Shown here: piece by piece, positions 35,253 through 43,394 of the stretch
How positions within the stretch are numbered: the stretch's first letter is position 1
How the letters are laid out: each line of letters opens with the position of its first letter
Assembly: GCF_900112375.1 (NCBI RefSeq)
Contig: NZ_FOLS01000008.1
Coordinates: forward strand, 124,001-188,000
Length of the DNA stretch: 64,000 bases
Reading direction: 5' to 3'
DNA from: Pseudomonas citronellolis
Lineage (GTDB): Bacteria > Pseudomonadota > Gammaproteobacteria > Pseudomonadales > Pseudomonadaceae
The notes under the pieces: model-generated
Databases searched by the model: none
The model's input: only the letters and a program-made list of their open reading frames with translations
What the model was told of the DNA's origin: nothing
Translations under genes and position numbers: made by a program

Positions 35253-36482
35253 ATGAGAAGAATAACTATCGTCGGTGCCGGACAGGCCGGGCTGCAACTG
35301 GGCATCGGCCTGCTCCAGCAAGGCCATGACGTCACCCTGGTCTCCAACCGCAGCGCCGCGGACATCGCCGCCGGCCGGGTGCTGTCCAGCCAGTCGATGT
35401 ACGACATGGCCCTGGGCTTCGAACGCGAGCTGGGCCTGGCTTTCTGGGACGACAGCTGTCCGCCCACCGTGGGCGTGCACATGCGCGCCGGCAACGCCGA
35501 GGGCCTGATGGTCGATTGGCGCGCGCCGATGAAGGCCCCCGGCCAGTCGGTCGACCAGCGGATCAAGATGCCGCGCTGGATGCACGAGTTCGAGCGCCTG
35601 GGCGGCCGGCTGCTGATCGAGGAGGCGGGGCTGGAGGACCTGGAGCGCTACGCCGCCGCCTCAGACCTGGTGATAGTCGCCAGCGGCAAGGGCGAGATCG
35701 GCAAGCTGTTCGAGCGCGACGCCGAGCGCAGCACCTTCGACCGCCCCATGCGCACCATCTCGCTGACCTACGTGCACGGCATGCTGCCCCGCGAGGACTA
35801 CAGCGCGCTGAACATCAGCATCAACCCCGGCATCGGCGAATACGTCAACTTCCCCTGCCTGACCCTGAGCGGGGCAGGGGACATCATCAACCTCGAATGC
35901 ATCGAGGGCGGCCCGATGGACCGCTGGGCGGAAGTCAGCACGCCGGCGGAACACCTGGCCCTGGCCGTGGAGCTGATCGAGCGCTTCTTCCCCTGGGAGG
36001 CCCCGCGCTGCCGCAACCTGCGGCTGACCGACGACCTCGGCATCCTGGTCGGGCGCGTCACGCCCACCGTGCGCAAGCCCATCGGCTACCTGCCATCCGG
36101 GCGCACCGTGCTGGGCATGGCCGACGTGCTGGTGCTCAACGACCCCATCACCGGGCAGGGCTCGAACAACGCCAGCAAGTGCGCCCGCGTCTACCTGGAC
36201 GCCATTCTCGAACAGGGGCAGGCGCCCTTCGACGACGCCTGGAAGAACGCCACCTTCGAACGCTACTGGGACTACGCCCAGTGGGTCGCGCGCTTCACCA
36301 ACACCCACCTGCTGCCGCCGCCGGAATCGGTGCTCAAGGTGTTCACCGCCTGCGCCGCCGACCCGGCGCTGGCCGCCGCCGTGGCCAATGCCTTCGACGA
36401 CCCGAAGAGCCTGGTGCCCTGGTACTACGACAGCGCCGAGGCCGAGCGCTTCATCGCCTCCTTCAGCGCCGCGCGAGGGTGA
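35253..36482 (+). CDS. StyA-like FAD-dependent monooxygenase (styrene/indole monooxygenase family, group E)
   Basis: 409 residues, size of StyA (415). FAD motif TIVGAGQAGLQLGIGLLQQGH at the N-terminus; family blocks SLTYVHGMLPREDYSALN, NPGIGEYVNFPCLTLSG and LNDPITGQGSNNASKC. Uses reduced FAD from a separate reductase, here probably the gene at 37690. Around residues 42-47 it reads RVLSSQ. As I recall the published fingerprint, Ser and Gln at StyA positions 46 and 48 (plus Val76 and Ala96, also matched here) mark indole rather than styrene monooxygenases. Likely epoxidises indole-like or vinyl-aromatic substrate. GGAG precedes ATG 35253. Confidence 0.87.
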   Translation: MRRITIVGAGQAGLQLGIGLLQQGHDVTLVSNRSAADIAAGRVLSSQSMYDMALGFERELGLAFWDDSCPPTVGVHMRAGNAEGLMVDWRAPMKAPGQSVDQRIKMPRWMHEFERLGGRLLIEEAGLEDLERYAAASDLVIVASGKGEIGKLFERDAERSTFDRPMRTISLTYVHGMLPREDYSALNISINPGIGEYVNFPCLTLSGAGDIINLECIEGGPMDRWAEVSTPAEHLALAVELIERFFPWEAPRCRNLRLTDDLGILVGRVTPTVRKPIGYLPSGRTVLGMADVLVLNDPITGQGSNNASKCARVYLDAILEQGQAPFDDAWKNATFERYWDYAQWVARFTNTHLLPPPESVLKVFTACAADPALAAAVANAFDDPKSLVPWYYDSAEAERFIASFSAARG

Positions 36483-36487
36483 CCGCC

Positions 36488-37675
36488 ATGCCCGTACAGC
36501 ACAACAAAGCGGCCGGCGCGCTCGTCGCCTGCCTGCTGCCGCTGCAGGCCGCCTGGGCCACCCAGGGCACCTTCCCGCATGGCTACGGCGTCAAGTCCGA
36601 GGGCATGGGCGGGGTGGTCATCGCCCTGCCGCAGGACTCGCTGGTCGGCGCCTCCAACCCGGCCGGGATGGTCGCGGTCGGCGACCGCCTGGACGTCGGC
36701 GCCGCCTTCCTCAAGGCCGACAACGGCGCCGAGTTCGCCGGCAACACGATCAGCGGCTCCAAGGACCGGGACCTGTACGTGATCCCGCAGTTCGGCGCCA
36801 ACAAGATGCTCGACGACGTCAGCAGCCTGGGCATCTCGGTGGTCGGCAACGGCGTGGGCACCGCCTACGCCCGCGACGCCGACTTCGGCGGGCTGCGCAA
36901 CCCCGGTTCGCAGTTCCAGCAGATGGTCGCCACCGCCAGCTACGCCCGCAAGCTTAACGAGCGGCACAGCATCGGCGTGGGCCTGATGCTGCTGCGCCAG
37001 GTGCTGGACATCGACGGCACCGCCAGCATCGGCCTGCCCCAGGGGCGCGACGAGTCCTATGGCGCCGGCCTGCGGCTGGGCTGGATCGGCCAGCTGACGC
37101 CCGAATGGAGCCTCGGCGCCAGCTACGCCACCCGCAGCTACATGTCGAAGATGCACCGCTTCGACAAGCTGCTGGCCGATGGCGGCGACCTCGACATGCC
37201 GTCCAACTGGGCCCTGGGCGTGGCCTGGAAGCATGGCCCGCTGACCCTCGCCGCGGACATGCAGAAGGTCTACTGGAGCGACGTCAGGTCCCTCGGCAAT
37301 CCCGGCGTGAGCCGCGCCACGGGCGCGCCCGGGGACTCCGACGGGCCCGGCTTCGGCTGGCGCGACCAGCGCATCTGGCGGGTGGGCGCGGCCTGGGACC
37401 TGAACGAGAGGCTGACGCTGCGGGCCGGCTACAACGACGCCAACCAGCTGCTCGATGGCCACGACACCTACCTGGGCATCCTGGCCCCGGCCGCCAACCA
37501 CAGGCACGTGACCTTCGGCGGCACCTACCGCTTCACCGGCGGCCACGAACTGTCCCTGGCCTACGCCCGTTCCTTCAAGGACAAGGTGGAAGGCGAGGGC
37601 GCCGGCCCGGATGCGGTCACCTCGCCGTACATGGGCCAGCACTGGCTGTCCCTGAGCTACGGCGTGGCGTTCTGA
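36488..37675 (+). CDS. FadL-family outer-membrane transporter
   Basis: 395 residues. Signal peptide ending near AWA-TQG (~23); mature N-terminus TQGTFPHGYGVKSEGMGG and SLVGASNPAGMV are typical of the FadL hatch region (GxxGxGxA...NPA). C-terminal Phe (LSYGVAF) fits a beta-barrel. FadL homologues such as TodX and XylN take up hydrophobic aromatics. Starts five bases after the styA-like stop, so co-transcribed. It probably imports the substrate of the monooxygenase. Confidence 0.87.
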   Translation: MPVQHNKAAGALVACLLPLQAAWATQGTFPHGYGVKSEGMGGVVIALPQDSLVGASNPAGMVAVGDRLDVGAAFLKADNGAEFAGNTISGSKDRDLYVIPQFGANKMLDDVSSLGISVVGNGVGTAYARDADFGGLRNPGSQFQQMVATASYARKLNERHSIGVGLMLLRQVLDIDGTASIGLPQGRDESYGAGLRLGWIGQLTPEWSLGASYATRSYMSKMHRFDKLLADGGDLDMPSNWALGVAWKHGPLTLAADMQKVYWSDVRSLGNPGVSRATGAPGDSDGPGFGWRDQRIWRVGAAWDLNERLTLRAGYNDANQLLDGHDTYLGILAPAANHRHVTFGGTYRFTGGHELSLAYARSFKDKVEGEGAGPDAVTSPYMGQHWLSLSYGVAF

Positions 37676-37689
37676 GCGGAGGCATTGCC

Positions 37690-38181
37690 ATGATCGAAAG
37701 AGCCCAACTGCGCCAGGCCCTCGGCCAGTTCGCCACCGGCGTCACCATCGTCACCACCCTGGACGGCGAGAGCTGGCCCATCGGCGTCACGGCGAACAGC
37801 TTCAACGCCGTTTCGCTGGAGCCGCCGCTGGTGCTGTGGAGCATCGGCAAGTCCGCCTACAGCTACCCCGCGTTCGCCGGTTCCGAGCACTTCGCCGTGC
37901 ACGTGCTGGGGGAGGGGCAGCGGGCGCTGTCCGACCGCTTCGCCCAGGCCTCGACGGACAAGTTCGCTGGCCTGGAGGTCGGCGCCGGCGTGGGTGGCGT
38001 GCCCTTGCTGCCGGGCTGCCTGACGGTGTTCGAGTGCTCCACCGAGCACCGCTACGACGGCGGCGACCACCTGATCCTGGTCGGCCGCGTGCTGCGCATG
38101 GCAGCGCCCGAGCCGGACATGCGGCCGCTGCTGTTCCACCGCGGCCGCTACCAGGACCTGGCCCGCGCGCAGAGCGCCTAG
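37690..38181 (+). CDS. Flavin reductase (StyB/HpaC family)
   Basis: 163 residues; FMN-binding split-barrel flavin:NADH reductase. Blocks FATGVTIVTTLDGESWPIGVTANSFNAVSLEPPLVLWSI are hallmarks of the family. Supplies reduced FAD to the StyA-like monooxygenase two genes upstream. AGGCATTGCC precedes ATG 37690, 14 bases after the FadL-like gene. Last gene of the operon; a terminator hairpin follows. Confidence 0.9.
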   Translation: MIERAQLRQALGQFATGVTIVTTLDGESWPIGVTANSFNAVSLEPPLVLWSIGKSAYSYPAFAGSEHFAVHVLGEGQRALSDRFAQASTDKFAGLEVGAGVGGVPLLPGCLTVFECSTEHRYDGGDHLILVGRVLRMAAPEPDMRPLLFHRGRYQDLARAQSA

Positions 38182-38190
38182 CGGGCCCGC

Positions 38191-38219
38191 ACGGCGGCCC
38201 GGGAGGGGCCGCCGTTTCT
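38191..38219 (+). terminator. Terminator of the styA-like operon
   Basis: ACGGCGGCCC-GGGAG-GGGCCGCCGT, a perfect 10-bp stem nine bases after the stop, followed by TTCTCC. Confidence 0.65.
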
Positions 38220-38242
38220 CCTCCTGCGGCGCTGGGTTTATT

Positions 38243-38304
38243 TGCGCTGGCGGGATAACCGGGGAACCCATTGGAGTGTGGGCGCCACCCCCGGTTCCTA
38301 TGAT
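38243..38304 (+). promoter_or_regulatory. XylS/BenR-type activator site plus -10, promoter of the nine-gene extradiol operon
   Basis: TGCG-CTGGCG-GGATA at 38243-38257, TGGAG at 38272-38276, TATGAT at 38299-38304; same spacing as the four other copies. It drives the longest unit of the island, 38352-46398. Confidence 0.75.
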
Positions 38305-38351
38305 CGGGCCATGACAACGAAAGACGCCCTGCCTGCTCCGGAGGCCTTGCA

Positions 38352-38720
38352 ATGATTGGATACACGCTGTTGGGCAGCAACCACCTGGAACGCGCCCGCG
38401 CCTTCTACGGCGCCTTCCTCGGCGCCATGGGCGCCACCGCGCTGCTGGAGTCCCCGCGCCTGAGCCTCTACGGGCGGGCCCCGGAACAGCCGATGCTGGG
38501 CGTCTGCACGCCCTATGACGAACAGGCCGCGCAGCCAGGCAACGGCAACATGGTCGCCCTGGCGGCCGGCTCCCGCGAGCGGGTGGACCAGCTGCACGAG
38601 CTGGCCCTGGCGCTGGGCGGCAGCGACGAAGGACGGCCCGGCGAGCGCTTCCCGGGTTTCTACATGGCCTATTTCCGCGATCCGGACGGCAACAAGCTGG
38701 CGCTCTTCCACAAGGACTGA
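38352..38720 (+). CDS. VOC-family (glyoxalase-like) protein
   Basis: 122 residues, one VOC module: YTLLGSNHLERARAFYGAFLG at the N-terminus and MAYFRDPDGNKLALFHKD at the C-terminus, as in glyoxalase/bleomycin-resistance proteins. Metal ligands are only partly conserved (no clear Glu in the last strand, where Ala-Leu-Phe is found). First gene of the operon. It could be an isomerase, lyase or binding protein acting on an early intermediate; function not predicted. Confidence 0.78.
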   Translation: MIGYTLLGSNHLERARAFYGAFLGAMGATALLESPRLSLYGRAPEQPMLGVCTPYDEQAAQPGNGNMVALAAGSRERVDQLHELALALGGSDEGRPGERFPGFYMAYFRDPDGNKLALFHKD

Positions 38721-38790
38721 GCCGGCGGGCCGGAGCGCCGCCGGCGCGCCGGGCCACCGCACCATCGACGTATCCCGTGGGACCCCACTC

Positions 38791-39819
38791 ATGAAAGACC
38801 AGACACACCAAGTCACCGTGAACTTCTCCGACGGCGTCAGCCGCAGCTTCAGCGTCGCGGCCGACGCCAGCATCCTCGACGCCGCCCTGGAGGCGCAGGT
38901 GCCGCTGCTGTACCAGTGCCGTTCCGGCAGCTGCTCCAGCTGCATCGCCCACCTCGCCGACGGCGAGGCGGTCACCCGCCCCGGCGCCAGCTCCACCCTG
39001 CTGGCCAGCGAGTACGCCGCCGGCCAGCGCCTGCTGTGCCTGTGCCAGGCGCAAACGGACTGCACCTTCGAGCTGGCCTACGGCAGCGAGGTCGGCTCGG
39101 GCGCGGCCGGAGAGGTGCATGCCTTCGTCGACTCGGCCGAGCGCATCGCCAGCAACGTGGTGCGCCTGCGCCTGGAACTGGCCGAGGGCGAATGCCTGGA
39201 CTTCCGCCCCGGGCAGTTCATGCAGATCCAGGTGCCGGGCTTCGAGGTGCTGCGCAGCTACTCGCCGTCCAGCACCCCCGCCGACCTGCCGAAGCTGGAG
39301 TTCCTCATCCGCCTGCTGCCCGGCGGCGCCATGTCCAGCTACCTGGAAGAGCAGGTCAGGCCCGACGAGGTACTGACCCTCAGCGGCCCCTACGGCGCCT
39401 TCTTCCTGCGCGAGGAGAAGCGCCGCGCGCCGCACATCTTCGTCGCCGGCGGCACCGGCCTGGCGCCGATCCTGTCGATGATCGACACCCTGCACAAGCT
39501 CGGCGGGCGCAAGCCGCCGATGCTCCTGAGCTTCGGCTGCGCCACCCCGGAAGTGCTGTTCGGCCTCGACGAGATCGAGCTGCGCAAGCAGTGGCTGCCG
39601 AGCCTGGAAGCGCGCATCTGCGTGGATCGCGAGCCGCGCGAGGGCCTGCACCACGGCAGCCCGGTCAGCGCCCTGCGCGAAGGCGACGTGAGCGGCCCGG
39701 ACTGCGTGGCCTACCTGTGCGGCCCCCAGCCGATGATCGATGCCGCCACGGCGCGGCTGATCGAGCTGGGCGTCGCCCCCGAAAACATCTTCAGCGAACA
39801 GTTCGTCGCTAGCCACTGA
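38791..39819 (+). CDS. Ferredoxin-NAD(P)H reductase (class IB-type oxygenase reductase)
   Basis: 342 residues. N-terminal plant-type [2Fe-2S] domain with Cys43, Cys48 and Cys51 (YQCRSGSCSSCIAHLADGE) and Cys83/85; then an FAD domain (RSYSPSS near 148, FLIRLLPGGAMSSYL) and an NAD domain (VAGGTGLAPILSMIDTLH, YLCGPQPMIDAA). This is the three-centre reductase of one-component electron chains, as in benzoate and carbazole-like oxygenases. No other ring-oxygenase reductase is in the island, so it probably serves the Rieske oxygenase at 27156 although it is in a different operon of the same regulon. Confidence 0.9.
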   Translation: MKDQTHQVTVNFSDGVSRSFSVAADASILDAALEAQVPLLYQCRSGSCSSCIAHLADGEAVTRPGASSTLLASEYAAGQRLLCLCQAQTDCTFELAYGSEVGSGAAGEVHAFVDSAERIASNVVRLRLELAEGECLDFRPGQFMQIQVPGFEVLRSYSPSSTPADLPKLEFLIRLLPGGAMSSYLEEQVRPDEVLTLSGPYGAFFLREEKRRAPHIFVAGGTGLAPILSMIDTLHKLGGRKPPMLLSFGCATPEVLFGLDEIELRKQWLPSLEARICVDREPREGLHHGSPVSALREGDVSGPDCVAYLCGPQPMIDAATARLIELGVAPENIFSEQFVASH

Positions 39820-39829
39820 GGGCGCCAGC

Positions 39830-41155
39830 ATGCAACCCACCACCTCCATGCCGTTCTCCGCCGAGCAGATGAAATGGTACGAGCAGGCCTGCGCCAGGCT
39901 CGACGCCAGGCGCCTGCAGGACCTGCTGTTCGCCATCACCGACATCCACAGCCCCACCGGCTCGGCCCGGGCAGTGGGCGAGTTCATGACCGCCCACCTG
40001 AAGCAGATCGGCATGCCCGCCCGCTACCAGCCGATGAGCTTCACCAGCGGCAACGTGCTGGGCGAGCTGCGTGGCAGCGGCGGTGGCGCCAGCGTGATGC
40101 TGTACGCGCCGCTGGACACCCACCTGGAATGCGACGAGGCCGAGAAGCTGCTGACCGGCGAAGCCGGCCAGGCCGACATGCTGCCCAAGGCCCAGCAGGT
40201 CGACGACTGGGTGTTCGGCCTCGGCGCCTCCAACCCCAAGGGCATGATCGCCACCCTGACCGAAGTGGCCACCGCGCTGATCGAGGCCGGGGTGCCGCTG
40301 ACCGGCGACCTGCTGCTGGGGCTGGCCGACGGCGGCATGCCGGTGGACATCTCGGCGCGCCAGCATTCGGGCATGTCCAACGGCGTGCTGCACCTGCTCA
40401 ACCGCGGCGCCGCGCCGGACTTCGCCATCATCATGAAGCCGTGGAACTGGGTGTACCACGAGGAGCCGGGCATGGCCTGGTTCAAGCTGCGCGTCTACGG
40501 CAGCCTCGGCTACGCCGGGGTGCCGCGCGGCACCCCGGGCTTCCGCAGCTCGGTGGTGCCGGCGGCGGCGGTGGTCGGCGAGCTGGAGCAATGGATCATC
40601 GACTACGCCGAGCGCAACACCTCCGGGGTGGTCAAGCCCCACGGCTGGATCGCCGGCATCCGCGGCGGCGACGTCGAGCGCCCGGCGTTCCCCTCGGCGG
40701 TCACCGAAATCTTCTTCGACGTGCGCATCAACCCGCGCAGCAGCCCGGGCGACGTCAAGGCGCAGTTCGCCGCATTCGTCCGCGACCTGCAGGCGCGGCG
40801 CCCCGACCTGGAACTGGAGTGGGACATGTACGGCTCCGTGCCCGGCGGCAGCACCGACCCGCAGAACTGGATCGTCCAGTCGTGCAAGCGCGGCTGGGAG
40901 CACATCGAGCGGCGCCCGCACGGCACGCCCGACTGGCTCGGCGGCCAGACCGACGGCGCCGCGCTGCGCCGCTACGGCGTGCCCACCGCGCGCATCGGCT
41001 GGCCGTGGCCGGCGCAGGGCGCGCCCTTGCCGGTGGCCGAAGGCCTGGGCGGCATGGGCGCGACCTACGTGCCCGACCTGATGCCCTGCGCGCGCAAGAT
41101 CCTCTACGCGCTGATCGACACCCTGACCCGTCCACGCCAGCAACTGGGCCTCTGA
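39830..41155 (+). CDS. M20-family peptidase-like protein without metal ligands
   Basis: 441 residues, clearly ArgE/DapE/M20-like in layout, but every expected zinc ligand or catalytic acid looks replaced. GHxD reads YAPLDTH (His to Pro), the GRGAxDMKG Asp reads GLGASNPKG (Asn), the DEE pair reads ADGGMP, the AEP Glu reads MKPWNW (Lys), and no late GH/AH-E pair is found. It is therefore either a metal-independent hydrolase or a binding protein. Ten bases after the ferredoxin reductase. The fold is intact, there is no frameshift, and codon use is normal, so the gene is not decaying. Role unknown. Confidence 0.78.
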   Translation: MQPTTSMPFSAEQMKWYEQACARLDARRLQDLLFAITDIHSPTGSARAVGEFMTAHLKQIGMPARYQPMSFTSGNVLGELRGSGGGASVMLYAPLDTHLECDEAEKLLTGEAGQADMLPKAQQVDDWVFGLGASNPKGMIATLTEVATALIEAGVPLTGDLLLGLADGGMPVDISARQHSGMSNGVLHLLNRGAAPDFAIIMKPWNWVYHEEPGMAWFKLRVYGSLGYAGVPRGTPGFRSSVVPAAAVVGELEQWIIDYAERNTSGVVKPHGWIAGIRGGDVERPAFPSAVTEIFFDVRINPRSSPGDVKAQFAAFVRDLQARRPDLELEWDMYGSVPGGSTDPQNWIVQSCKRGWEHIERRPHGTPDWLGGQTDGAALRRYGVPTARIGWPWPAQGAPLPVAEGLGGMGATYVPDLMPCARKILYALIDTLTRPRQQLGL

Positions 41156-41171
41156 GCCCGGGAGAACGCAG

Positions 41172-41909
41172 ATGCGCAAGCGCGTGAAAATGATCTTCCC
41201 CGTGCCGCTGAGCGAGCAGACCCGGCCCCTGGTCGAGTCCCAGCTGCCGGCGGCGTTGCAACGCCCGGACATCGAGGTGTGCTTCGTCGGCGCCGGCAGC
41301 GTCTCGACCCTGGCCGACAGCTACTACGACATGGCGCTGATGGAGCTGGCGGTGATCGAGGCCGGCATGCGCGCCGAGGAGGAGGGTTTCGATGCCGTGT
41401 GCATCAACACCGTCAGCGACTCGGGCCTGGCCGCGCTGCGCGCCCGGCTGTCGATCCCGGTGCTGGCGCCGGGGCAGAGCGCCTTCCACCTGGCCTGCGC
41501 CCTGGGCCACAAGTTCAGCGTCCTGACCATGTGGCCGCGCTGGTTCCCGCTGTACCGCAAGACGCTCAGGGAGTACGGCCTCGAATCGCGACTGGCCTCG
41601 CTGCGCTCCATCGACGTGCGCCCGGACACCGAGGCCCTGCTGCAGGGCAAGGAGGAGGTGGTCTTCGCCAGGCTGCTGGACGCCGCCCGGCTGGCCATCC
41701 ACGAGGACGGCGCCGAGGTGATAGTGCTGGGCTCCACCACCATGCACCAGTCCCACGCCTTCCTCAGCCAGCACCTGGACGTCCCGGTGCTCAACCCCGG
41801 CGTCATCGCCTACAAGCTGTGCGAGGTGCTGCTCGACCTCGGCCTCGCCCACAGCAAGCTTGCCTATCCCAGTCCGGAGCGACTCAAGGACGAGGCGTTC
41901 AGCCGTTGA
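41172..41909 (+). CDS. Asp/Glu/hydantoin racemase-superfamily protein lacking both catalytic cysteines
   Basis: 245 residues, two-domain racemase fold. The first Cys position (CxxDxGL in hydantoin racemases) reads NTVSDSGL and the second (LGC) reads VLGSTTMHQ, so both acid/base cysteines are absent. Members without them could act as isomerases, lyases or decarboxylases rather than racemases. AGAACGCAG precedes ATG 41172. It lies between the M20-like and amidase genes, a grouping reminiscent of hydantoin or carbamoyl amino-acid metabolism, but the missing residues argue against simple racemisation. Confidence 0.75.
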   Translation: MRKRVKMIFPVPLSEQTRPLVESQLPAALQRPDIEVCFVGAGSVSTLADSYYDMALMELAVIEAGMRAEEEGFDAVCINTVSDSGLAALRARLSIPVLAPGQSAFHLACALGHKFSVLTMWPRWFPLYRKTLREYGLESRLASLRSIDVRPDTEALLQGKEEVVFARLLDAARLAIHEDGAEVIVLGSTTMHQSHAFLSQHLDVPVLNPGVIAYKLCEVLLDLGLAHSKLAYPSPERLKDEAFSR

Positions 41910-41922
41910 ACGGAGCCACCGC

Positions 41923-43365
41923 ATGAAACTCTTCCAAGACTCCCCGAGCCTTGCCGACCTGACCATCGCCGAAGCCGTCACGGCGTTCCGCGATGGCGTA
42001 CTGAGCAGCACCGAACTGGTCTGCGCCTGCCTGGACCGCGCCGAGGACGGCCGCGAGCTGAACGTCTACGTCACCCTCAACGGCGACGGCGCGCTGGCCG
42101 AGGCCAAGGCCGCCGATGCCGCGCGCCGCGCGGGGCGGCGGCAGAAGCCGCTGTCCGGCATCCCCATCGTGGTCAAGGACAACATCCACGCCGCGGGCCT
42201 GCCGTGCACCGCCGGCACGCCGGGGCTGGCCGGCTTCGTCCCGCGCCAGGACGCGCCGACGCTGCAGCGCCTGCGCGACGCCGGGGCGATCCTGCTGGGC
42301 AAGACCAACATGCACGAGCTGGCCTTCGGCGCCACCGGCTACAACGCCGCCTTCAACACCGGCAGCCAGCCCGGCGTGCGCAACGCCTACGACAGCGAGC
42401 GCATCGCCGGCGGCTCGTCCTCCGGCAGCGCCGCGGCGCTGGGCGCGCGCATGGCCCTGGCGGCGCTGGGCACCGACACCGGCGGCTCGATGCGCATTCC
42501 CTGCGCGCTCAACGGCTGCTCCTCGCTGCGCCCCAGCGCCGGCCGCTACTCCAGCGAAGGCGTGATCCCCATCGCCCGCAGCCGCGACACCGTGGGGCCC
42601 ATGGCCCTGTGCATGGCCGACGTCGCCCTGCTCGATGCCTTGATCAGCGACGAATACGCGCTGCCGCCGGTGAGCCTGGACGGGCTGCGCCTGGGCATCG
42701 TCGAGGACTTCTGGAGCCATCTGGACGACGACGTCCGCGAGGTGGCCGAGGCCGCCCTGGCGAAGCTTTCCAGCCATGGCGTGAGCCTCGTCGAACTGCC
42801 GGAGACGCGCCTGCAGGAGCTGAACCGCGCCGTCGGCTTCCCGGTGGTGATCCACGAAGCCTACGACTCGATGGTCGCCTACCTGCGCGACGAGGGGCCG
42901 GGCATCACCATCGAGGAACTGGCCCGGGACATCCACAGCCCGGACGTGCGCGCCATCTACGAGCAGTGGGTGCTGCCGCGCAAGGCGCCGGGGGAGGGCG
43001 GCCTGGTGGACGTCGCGCCGCTCTACGAGGCGGCTCGGAACACTGCCCGCCCGGCGCTGAAGGAGCACTACCAGGACCTCTTCGAGCAATACCGGCTGGA
43101 TGCCCTGGTGTTCCCCACCACGCCCATAGTGGCGCCGCCGGCCAGCGATCAGGTCAACCTGCCGGAGTTCTTCGAGCGGCTGATCCAGAACACCGAGCCG
43201 GCCGCCAGCGCCGGCCTGCCGGGCATCCAGCTGCCCATCGGGCTGGGCCCGCGCACGGGGCTGCCGGTGGGCCTGGAACTGGACGCGCCCTTTGGCTCGG
43301 ACCGCCGCCTGCTGGCCGTGGGCATCGCCCTCGAAGCCGTGCTCGGGCGCATCCCGCCGGCCTGA
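41923..43365 (+). CDS. Amidase-signature family hydrolase (second copy type)
   Basis: 480 residues. Lys of the triad in GIPIVVKDNIHAAG (~84), serine loop RIAGGSSSGSAAALGARM and nucleophile region GTDTGGSMRIPCALNGC. The rest resembles mandelamide/indoleacetamide-type amidases. Start ATG 41923 (MKLFQDSP), 14 bases after the preceding stop; a longer N-terminus is possible but lacks a ribosome site. Paralogous in type to the amidase at 29408 but not a close copy, so two different amide bonds may be cut in the pathway. Confidence 0.88.
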   Translation: MKLFQDSPSLADLTIAEAVTAFRDGVLSSTELVCACLDRAEDGRELNVYVTLNGDGALAEAKAADAARRAGRRQKPLSGIPIVVKDNIHAAGLPCTAGTPGLAGFVPRQDAPTLQRLRDAGAILLGKTNMHELAFGATGYNAAFNTGSQPGVRNAYDSERIAGGSSSGSAAALGARMALAALGTDTGGSMRIPCALNGCSSLRPSAGRYSSEGVIPIARSRDTVGPMALCMADVALLDALISDEYALPPVSLDGLRLGIVEDFWSHLDDDVREVAEAALAKLSSHGVSLVELPETRLQELNRAVGFPVVIHEAYDSMVAYLRDEGPGITIEELARDIHSPDVRAIYEQWVLPRKAPGEGGLVDVAPLYEAARNTARPALKEHYQDLFEQYRLDALVFPTTPIVAPPASDQVNLPEFFERLIQNTEPAASAGLPGIQLPIGLGPRTGLPVGLELDAPFGSDRRLLAVGIALEAVLGRIPPA

Positions 43366-43394
43366 CGCCGGTCGCTTTCCCTGGAGGAGCAAGC

